Under the pieces are notes generated by a model. The model saw only the letters and a program-made list of their open reading frames with translations, ran no database searches and was not told the DNA's origin. A DNA stretch of 64,000 bases from Streptantibioticus cattleyicolor NRRL 8057 = DSM 46488 (GTDB lineage: Bacteria; Actinomycetota; Actinomycetes; Streptomycetales; Streptomycetaceae), in contig NC_017585.1 of assembly GCF_000240165.1 (NCBI RefSeq), positions 744,001 to 808,000 of the forward strand, given 5' to 3'. A program made the position numbers and the translations under genes. This document shows, piece by piece, positions 58,080 through 64,000 of the stretch. Position 1 is the stretch's first letter. Every line of letters begins with the position of its first letter.

Positions 58080-58319
58080 GGCTCGGTGAGCGCGTTGTGG
58101 TTGGGAGATCGCGTTCTTGCGTGGCGACTCGTTGCGGAGGACAGGCCATGCCGGGTGAAGGGGCTGTCCACTCGTGTGCGATGACCTTGCCTCAGTCCGG
58201 CGTGATGCGGCTGGCGTCACTACGCACGGCTCAGGGAGTTGAGGCGATCAGGATGCTCTGCGAGCGATCTGTAGGAGCGCGTCGAAGCGGAGGCCACCGA
58301 GGCTGTCGGCGCCGTCCCG

Positions 58320-58624
58320 GGTGAATGCTGTCAACAGCACACGGCGTGGCGCAACGGCCACGGCGAGCGCCTGTCGACCACCAAGGCCGACGACCTGGAC
58401 CTGGAGATGTTCCACGCCGTGATCACGACGCGCTACTTCGGTGCTCACGGGCACGTTCCGCTGTGCGTGGCCCTGCGTCGGCCGCAGTGGCGGGCATCCT
58501 GCTCACCGCGCTGGCGGGCAGCGCGCGGATCACGCAGTTGCACGCGACCGCCCGCAAGCACCGCCGGGCCGACCCCAGGGCTGTGAACGCCGAAGCCAAG
58601 GACTCGTCGAAGGCCCGGCGGTAG
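58320..58624 (+). pseudogene. remnant of a coding region, unknown
   Basis: One frame reads WRNGHGERLSTTKADDLDLE and MFHAVITTRYFGAHGHVPL, then the protein-like character moves to another frame with ASAAVAGILLTALAGSARITQ and LHATARKHRRADPRAVNAEA. The break near 58465-58480 suggests a frameshifted or deleted gene fragment. The family was not recognised. Confidence 0.35.
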
Positions 58625-58630
58625 CCCGGA

Positions 58631-59641
58631 CTACCGGGAGCTCGCCACAGGGTGCGACTTGTAGAAGGACTCCTCCAGGTAGGCGGCCTCGTGCGGCTGG
58701 TAGGGCTCCTCCAGGTAGGCGGCCTCGTCCTCGTCGAGTTCGACATCTACCGCGGCGACCGCGTCGGCCAGCTGGGCCGGCTTGGTGACCCCGACGATGG
58801 GCGAAGTCACCACCGGGTTGCGCATGACCCAGGCGAGGGCGACCTGGGCCGGGGACAGACCCCGCTTGCCCGCGATCTCGTGGACGCGCTCGGCCACTGC
58901 CTGGTCCCCGTCGCGGTAGAGGATTTCGCTGCCCTTGTCGGTCTCGGCACGCGCCGTGGCGGTGTCCCGGGCCCGCGTCAGCCTGCCCCGCGCCAGCGGG
59001 CTCCACGGGATCACGCCGATGCCCTGGTCGACGCAGAGCGGGAGCATCTCCCGCTCTGCTTCTCGGTGGATGAGGTTGTAGTGGTCCTGCATCGACACGA
59101 ACCGGGTCCAGCCGTTCAGGTCAGCCAGGTACAGGGCCTTGGCGAACTGCCAGGCGTACATGGAAGAGGCTCCGATGTAGCGGACCTTGCCGGATTTGAC
59201 CGCGTCGTGCAGTGCCTCGAGGGTTTCCTCGATCGGGGTGTCGTAGTCCCAGCGGTGGATCTGGTACAGGTCGATGTAGTCGGTCCCCAGTCGCTTCAGG
59301 GAGGCGTCGAGCTCGGCGAAGATCGCCTTGCGGGACAGCCCGGCGCCGTTCGGGCCGGGGCGCATCCGCATCCAGACCTTGGTGGAGAGAACGACCTCCT
59401 CGCGCCGGGTGAAGTCCTTGACCGCCTGGCCGACGATCTCCTCGCTGCTTCCGGCGCTGTACCCATTGGCCGTGTCGAGGAAGTTGATGCCGCTCTCGAG
59501 GGCCTGCTTGATGATGACCCGGCTGGCGTCCGCGCCCAGCGACCAGGGCTCGCCGCCCCGGCCCGGCTCGCCGAAGCTCATGCAGCCGAGGGCGATGGCG
59601 GAGACTTCCAGCCCGGTCGTGCCGAGTTTGATGTATCGCAT
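58631..59641 (-). CDS. aldo/keto reductase with duplicated C-terminal segment
   Basis: 336 residues. MRYIKLGTTGLEVSAIALGC, FLDTANGYSAGSSEEIVGQAV (catalytic Asp and Tyr), VVLSTKVWMR (Lys), YIDLYQIHRWDYDTPIEETLEAL (His) and SPIVGVTKPAQLADAVAAVDVEL are all present, so it is a complete NADPH-dependent aldo/keto reductase of the YajO/AKR type. The C-terminus reads EAAYLEEPYQPHEAAYLEESFYKSHP in effect: the EAAYLEE segment appears twice because of an exact 23-nt direct repeat at 58670-58692 and 58706-58728. Substrate unknown. Confidence 0.93.
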   Translation of the reverse strand: MRYIKLGTTGLEVSAIALGCMSFGEPGRGGEPWSLGADASRVIIKQALESGINFLDTANGYSAGSSEEIVGQAVKDFTRREEVVLSTKVWMRMRPGPNGAGLSRKAIFAELDASLKRLGTDYIDLYQIHRWDYDTPIEETLEALHDAVKSGKVRYIGASSMYAWQFAKALYLADLNGWTRFVSMQDHYNLIHREAEREMLPLCVDQGIGVIPWSPLARGRLTRARDTATARAETDKGSEILYRDGDQAVAERVHEIAGKRGLSPAQVALAWVMRNPVVTSPIVGVTKPAQLADAVAAVDVELDEDEAAYLEEPYQPHEAAYLEESFYKSHPVASSR

Positions 59642-59819
59642 GCGTCCGAACCTAGGAGTTGACGTGCGCTCTAACGCAATACGTCTCACTCCGGGATTCG
59701 GAGGCGTGGGGCATGTGTGCCTTGTCAGGTTTCGATCGTTTCGGCCAGACGTACCGGAGAACCCAGTGGTAGCGAGTAACAAACTGTCCACTCTCGGCCG
59801 AGCGCGTGGGGGACTACTC

Positions 59820-61653
59820 AGCTTGACTCTGTCGGGGATCTTGGTTGCCGTCCTCTCAGCTGACGGCTCGCCAGGAACGTAGGCGCGGGATGCCTTGCTG
59901 GTCGAGGTGGTCCTGGAAGGCTGTCGGCGGTCGTGGGGGCGCGCTTTCGCCGGGGGCCTGCTTGCTGAGGCGTTCGACGTTGACGGCGATGGCGGTGAGT
60001 ACGTGCTGTAGGTGTGCCTTGGCCTGCCCGCGGTAGCGGCAGTGGCGCATGCCATGGCCGTGGGCGAACTCGCAGATGGTGCCCTCGATTCCGGAGCGGA
60101 CCGCATATCGCTTGTGCCAGGCCGGATCCTGCTGGTCGGCGCGGTTGCGCAACTGCAGTTCGAGCAGCTCGTGCGGAGGGAAGCCCACGGAGCGGTGGGC
60201 GTCGCGGGAACTGGTGCACTTGGCCCGGACCGGGCAGGGCTGGCACTGGCTCTTGGTGAAGCGGGCGATGATCAGTGGAGCGGCGGTCGGTGAGGAGGTC
60301 GGGTAGGGGCCGTGCCAGCCGGCGCTGACCTGGCCCTGCGGGCAGGTGACCTCCTTGCGGTCGAAGTCGATCCGGAAGTCGTCGCGGGCGAAGCCCTCGC
60401 CGCGGCGGTGCTGGCGGGTGGGGTTGCCCGGCAGTGGCCCGACGACGGTGACACGGTGTCCACGCTGGGCCTGTTCCAGGTGGGGCAGGGAGGTGTAGCC
60501 GCCGTCGACCAGATGCTCGTCGGGCAGCAGGCTCCGCCGCTCCAGCCGGCTGTGGATGCCGGGCAGGACCTCGGTGTCGGCGCTGGTCGCCGGCATAGTG
60601 GCCACGTCAGTGATCACATTGGGTCCGTCGTCGGAGCAGGTCTCGGTCACATGGGCGAGGAACCCCGTCCAGCGGGTGACCTGCCCGCGGCGTGCGTAGC
60701 GGGCCGTCGGGTCGTAGGGCGAGACGATCCGCTGGGCCGAGGGCGGCAGGCCGCTGGCGTCGTCATCGTCGCGCCAGCGCAGGCGCCCGACGGGGTCCCA
60801 GTAGTAGTTCTGCACCAGGATCTGCCGCAGGACCTGGACTTGGGGCCTGCCGAGCAGGGAGGGGTGGTTGCGGCCGAGGTGTTCGAGCAGGCGGCGGGCG
60901 TCGTCGCCGGTGGTGTTGATCCGGGTCTTGGGCCGGGTGGGGTTCTTGCCCAGGCGCACCGGTCGGCCGTAGCGGCGGCCCCAGTCCTCGCCGACCAGGC
61001 CGTCCAGCGCGTGGTCGGCGGTGCGGGCGAGTTCTTCCAGGGCCGCGCGCACGGCCTCGGTGACCAGTTCGAGGCGGGTCAGGTCGCGGACGGTGGCCAG
61101 GACGTGGGTGGAGTCCGTGCGCTGGGTGGTGCGCTCTCGGACCAGGCCAGCCCCTTTCAGTCGTGCCAGGGCGAGGTCGAGGAGGCGGTCCGCCCGGCCG
61201 TCCTGGAGCAGGCGGTCGCGGAAGTCGGTCAGCACGCTGTGGTGGAAGCCGGGGTCGTCCAGTTCGAGGCCAAGGGCGTATTTGAAGTCGATGCGGCAGC
61301 GCACGGCCTCGGCGGCATCGCGGTCGGACAGGCCCAGCACGAACTGCAGCACGCTCACCGTGGCCAACTGGGCCGGCGACAGCCCGGGCCTGCCGTCGCG
61401 CGGGTACCAGTCGGCGAAGTCCTCGTCCCGCCACAGGCCGTCGAGACGGTCACGCACCCACATCGCCGTCGTACCAACGGGGTTGCTGGCCCGCGCCATC
61501 CTCGCTGTCAAATCCGGGACCTCGGCACCCGGACGGGGACGGACCGACATCTCGCACTCCTCGGACATCTCGCGATCATCATGCACCCGCGAGACTGGCG
61601 CACCACCATGATCACCCGCAGCCGAACACCAAGATCCCCGACAGAGTCAAGCT
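59820..61653. mobile_element. IS1182-family insertion sequence, complete
   Basis: 1,834 bp with perfect 26-bp terminal inverted repeats at 59820-59845 and 61628-61653 (outer end AGCTTGACTCTGTCGGGG). It contains a single full-length transposase gene on the minus strand. No clear target duplication was identified. Intact ends and frame suggest a recent, possibly active element. Confidence 0.93.
59856..61550 (-). CDS. IS1182-family transposase
   Basis: 564 residues from the ATG at 61550 (GAGGAG upstream; a GTG at 61586 is the alternative). An N-terminal DUF772-like domain ([20 protein letters not shown] to [45 protein letters not shown]) is followed by the DDE core with [19 protein letters not shown] (first Asp) and [14 protein letters not shown] (second Asp). 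The C-terminal [21 protein letters not shown] carries the Glu. Cysteines in [11 protein letters not shown] form a probable zinc site. Confidence 0.95.
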   Translation of the reverse strand: MSVRPRPGAEVPDLTARMARASNPVGTTAMWVRDRLDGLWRDEDFADWYPRDGRPGLSPAQLATVSVLQFVLGLSDRDAAEAVRCRIDFKYALGLELDDPGFHHSVLTDFRDRLLQDGRADRLLDLALARLKGAGLVRERTTQRTDSTHVLATVRDLTRLELVTEAVRAALEELARTADHALDGLVGEDWGRRYGRPVRLGKNPTRPKTRINTTGDDARRLLEHLGRNHPSLLGRPQVQVLRQILVQNYYWDPVGRLRWRDDDDASGLPPSAQRIVSPYDPTARYARRGQVTRWTGFLAHVTETCSDDGPNVITDVATMPATSADTEVLPGIHSRLERRSLLPDEHLVDGGYTSLPHLEQAQRGHRVTVVGPLPGNPTRQHRRGEGFARDDFRIDFDRKEVTCPQGQVSAGWHGPYPTSSPTAAPLIIARFTKSQCQPCPVRAKCTSSRDAHRSVGFPPHELLELQLRNRADQQDPAWHKRYAVRSGIEGTICEFAHGHGMRHCRYRGQAKAHLQHVLTAIAVNVERLSKQAPGESAPPRPPTAFQDHLDQQGIPRLRSWRAVS

Positions 61654-62194
61654 CAGCCCCTGACGGCAAACCTCCTCGCGGGCCCGTCGCCACGACCGAT
61701 CGTCGCTCGATCACTAAGAGGTTCCGCTGGTCCGGGCGGCGGTATCGCGGCGCTCGTGACGGCGCCCCTACCTGCGGGATCTCTACGTTACCGGCGTCAG
61801 CGACGACGCTTTCCGGGCCGGTCGTGCGGACGTGTGTGGGTAAGCGCGTCTGCCCGTTGCATGAAGACGCCGATGGCCCCGCGCCGGTGAGTACGCCGGA
61901 GCCGGAAGCGGACGAAGCAGCCGCGGACGAGGCTGCCCTTGCCCGATTCCAGCACGTTACGCATAGCCGGTGGGAGGCTGCGAGACTTCCGAAACCATGT
62001 CGCCGGCGTGCCGTGATGTTGGCAGGAAGCACACCGACCTGCCCACGATGAAACCCTTCCGCCTGACCGGGCCCCTGGGGCTTCTCCCTCCCGGGCGAAT
62101 CACCGAGCCATCCCAGGGCGCGGGCGAAGTCCTCGCATGATCCGAATGCTCCGCCCGGTGCCTGACATCGCTTGCCGACGCCGACGAGTCCGCT
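61654..62194. other. intergenic region, no convincing gene
   Basis: About 540 bases between the IS1182 element and the DUF899 gene. A plus-strand frame around 61880-61990 looks weakly protein-like (acidic, Ala/Glu-rich) but has no recognisable family and no clear start. Possibly remnant sequence displaced by the IS. Confidence 0.4.
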
Positions 62195-63010
62195 TCAGTG
62201 GTGGTGGCCGTGTCGCCCGAGGGCCTGCACGGGCGTCGCGCCGGGGCGGGTCCACTGCGGCACGGGGCGGCTGGTCGGGCCCCAGGTGGCATTCCCGTCC
62301 GCGTCTGTTCGCCAGTACCAACAGGCTTGGCGGCCTTGGGACGGATACCCCTCGCGGCCATCGCCGATCACCGGTCGGCCCTCGGGGTGGTCCTCCCAAT
62401 CCTCGCCGCGGCCGTTGGGCGTCATGTCGAGCAGGCCCATGGACCCGTTGACCGGCTCGTTGCCACGGCCCGTCGTCGAGTAAGTGAGGAATACGCGGGC
62501 GCCGGCGCGCAGGAAACAGACGATGTGCCCCATGTTGCGGCCGACCGGCGCCTCCACGCCCCGTACCGAGTACCAGGGCTGGGCATATCCCATGAACTCG
62601 ACGTAGGGAGCCACCTCGTCCCACGGACCCGAGGTCAGGACGGCGAACGAGACGCCCCGCGCGTTGAGGTAGGCCGCGTCCTTCATGTGCCAGACCGTGG
62701 TGGTGCAACCTTCGCACTGCCCCTGATGGGGCGTGCCGTCGTACCACATGTGTTTGTAGGCCACGAGCTCGTCGCGACCCTCGAACAGGTCCAGGAACGG
62801 TACCGGGCCGTCGGCTCCGACGACCTCGACCGTTCCGTCCAGCTCCACCATCGGGAGTCGGCGGCGGGCGGCGGCGATGGCGTCGCCCTCACGGGTGTGG
62901 GCCTTCTCGCGGACCAGGAGCTCGTCTCGGGCGGCCTGCCAGGTGGCCAGGTCAACGATGGGCGGATGGCCGGGCAGGGCCGCGGTCGGGTCGTCCGGTG
63001 CAGCTGTCAT
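62195..63010 (-). CDS. DUF899-family thioredoxin-like protein
   Basis: 271 residues from an ATG preceded by GGAGG at five bases. WQAARDELLVREKAHTREGDAIAAARRRLPMVELD, FLDLFEGRDELVAYKHMWYDG and CEGCTTTVWHMKDAAYLNARGVSFAVLTSGP are hallmarks of DUF899, a thioredoxin-fold family with a CxxC-like pair (CEGC). Function is unproven; members are thought to be redox proteins. The C-terminal DWEDHPEGRPV region and the His-rich end are typical. Confidence 0.9.
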   Translation of the reverse strand: MTAAPDDPTAALPGHPPIVDLATWQAARDELLVREKAHTREGDAIAAARRRLPMVELDGTVEVVGADGPVPFLDLFEGRDELVAYKHMWYDGTPHQGQCEGCTTTVWHMKDAAYLNARGVSFAVLTSGPWDEVAPYVEFMGYAQPWYSVRGVEAPVGRNMGHIVCFLRAGARVFLTYSTTGRGNEPVNGSMGLLDMTPNGRGEDWEDHPEGRPVIGDGREGYPSQGRQACWYWRTDADGNATWGPTSRPVPQWTRPGATPVQALGRHGHHH

Positions 63011-63518
63011 GCTGTCCTCCGTGGTGTCTCGTGCTGGCAGCGTCGTATGACGCCGTACGACGGTCACTACTACAGACTCCCGACATGCCAGAAACTCATC
63101 GCGGCAGGAGTTTTGGGTTCCGTCCGCCGAGTCCGCACGGGCCAGGTTCCGCTGACGAGTGCACGCCCCAGGCCGCCCAACGTGCCAGGTGCCCTGACGA
63201 AGCCGACGGCATCCCACGCCATCGAGGTCCGCTTGGGCGCCTCGCCCACGACCCCGAGCCGACACAGGCCAAGCCAAGGGCCAGGCGGCGCAACCCCGTC
63301 GCAGCAGCAACGCGCTGCCCTAGCGAACGCACCGGACAAGGCCAGACACCCGGCACCGCTGCTGAGGGCAAGCACCGCACAGCCGAAGGGCAGAGGCGAC
63401 GCTCGGCGTGTGAGCCGACGACGAGGCGGAACAACGGAGCGCCGAGCCTCGGCTTGATGGGATCCCCAGGCGGCGCTTGGTGTACGGCACGGCAGACAAG
63501 CGGTTGTCGCCGTAGGCC

Positions 63519-63531
63519 ATAACCCGGTTAT
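63519..63531. repeat. ParB2-type palindrome, site 7
   Basis: ATAACCCGGTTAT, central C, flanks GGCC/AGGT as in site 5. It lies 5.4 kb from the previous site, beyond the IS1182 element and DUF899 gene. Confidence 0.92.
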
Positions 63532-63577
63532 AGGTCGAGCGGGGGCAAGCCCGGGCACCGTGTCGCTGCGGCTACCC

Positions 63578-63590
63578 ATAACCCGGTTAT
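63578..63590. repeat. ParB2-type palindrome, site 8
   Basis: ATAACCCGGTTAT, central C, 59 bp from site 7. Confidence 0.92.
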
Positions 63591-64000
63591 AACTGAGCCG
63601 TTCGCCATCGTTGATGACGGGGTAGGTCGGCGTGCGTGGGCCGGGGAGGAGGCGTCGTCGCGCCTAGGCATCGGTTGCTATGGCTTTGCCGGTGAGCGGT
63701 TGCTGCTCTGCGATAGGGGAGGCACTCCGCGGGGATGTCGGCGGGCGGTCTTGAGGCATCGAGACGGGTTGGTGGCCGAGCACAACGAACGCGATCGTCT
63801 TCGTGGCCGAGCCGCAGTTGGGTACGCGCCGAAACTGGTTGGCGGTGGTCGTTCCGGACGGTGCGTTTGACCAACGACCCATGCCCAAAGGGCCGGCTCG
63901 TCTGACGGGGTGGTCGCAAGTGGCGGAACTGCGATTCACGGATTCGTGGGTCGCCCGAACCGGTGACAGGATGTCGCGCGAACGTCGCCGAGCCCCTACC

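Larger units (their letters stand above)
57072..58319. other. gene-poor stretch upstream of parA2
   Basis: About 1.25 kb without a convincing gene. The first 400 bases are moderately G+T-biased. Several short frames exist on both strands but have no recognisable protein features. It contains two more 13-bp palindromes (57930 and 58067). It probably belongs to the partition or centromere region, or is decayed sequence. Confidence 0.6.
63011..64000. other. end region: two palindromes, no certain gene
   Basis: About 1 kb with no recognised gene. The overlapping frames up to 63520 look like shadows. From about 63755 a plus-strand frame is open to the window edge and reads IVFVAEPQLGTRRNWLAVVV and then PMPKGPARLTGWSQVAELRF, which looks protein-like, possibly starting at GTG 63803. 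It is incomplete and its codon bias is weaker than that of neighbours, so it is not called as a gene. Confidence 0.4.

Noticed and set aside
63587-63939. Minus-strand ORFs of 91 and 110 residues near the window end
   Set aside because: Low-complexity Pro/Arg content and overlap with a more protein-like plus-strand frame; neither has a clear start signal.
1-64000. Chromosomal-type streptomycete parS (GTTTCACGTGAAAC)
   Set aside because: None was seen near either parAB locus, so these are plasmid-type systems rather than the chromosomal one.
64000-64000. Linear replicon telomere at the window end
   Set aside because: No closely packed terminal palindromes are visible in the last kilobase.

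Overview
The window is high-GC actinobacterial DNA, almost certainly from a Streptomyces or close relative. GC-rich third codon positions, a gamma-butyrolactone (AfsA/ArpA-type) signalling pair, a TTA-containing regulator, streptomycete-type insertion sequences and plasmid partition genes all point that way. The presence of a replication-initiator-like gene and two separate parAB loci in 43.7-58 kb suggests a large (probably linear) plasmid, or a chromosome arm carrying an integrated plasmid backbone. No telomere, rRNA, tRNA or CRISPR array was seen.

Layout. 0-13 kb: accessory metabolic and regulatory genes (MFS exporter end, DUF2165, quinone oxidoreductase, SLATT/DUF4231, GNAT, IS5 remnant, DinB-like, a LysR and SDR divergent pair, XRE regulator with a TTA codon, D,D-carboxypeptidase, Tpx). 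13-19.6 kb: FAD monooxygenase divergent from a TetR repressor, then ferredoxin, ferredoxin reductase and cytochrome P450 in one operon, then a small secreted protein. 19.6-29 kb: a frameshifted old-yellow-enzyme gene, MarR, a sulfide/persulfide handling group (TauE, persulfide dioxygenase-rhodanese, ABM-rhodanese fusion), an ABC-F resistance ATPase with a tiny leader ORF, a methyltransferase and an FtsW/RodA paralogue. 29-43.6 kb: MarR-FUSC exporter, NAT, ICMT, hydrolase/TetR pair with two operators, orphan type II thioesterase, second TauE, tyrosine phosphatase, RidA, the gamma-butyrolactone receptor/AfsA/HAD set, and dihydroxyacetone kinase dhaKL.

43.7-58 kb is the plasmid backbone. A 910-residue protein with two winged-helix-like regions and two zinc ribbons is a candidate replication initiator. 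A first partition operon, parA1-parB1, encodes a ParB-like protein with two tandem ribbon-helix-helix-like modules. It is flanked on both sides by arrays of the hexamer GTTGYA repeated with exact 12-bp phasing, a candidate centromere of a type not recognised here. A second operon, parA2-parB2, encodes a classical HTH ParB and is accompanied by eight copies of the 13-bp palindrome ATAACCSGGTTAT scattered from 55.0 to 63.6 kb. Two of these lie inside parB2 and are translated in frame as YNPVM. A strongly G+T-biased gene-free stretch lies between parA1 and the second array. An IS3-family element has cut the tail off an MFS exporter gene next to this region.

58-64 kb: aldo/keto reductase with a duplicated C-terminus, an intact-looking IS1182-family element with perfect 26-bp inverted repeats, a DUF899 protein, and about 1 kb that carries two more 13-bp sites but no convincing gene.
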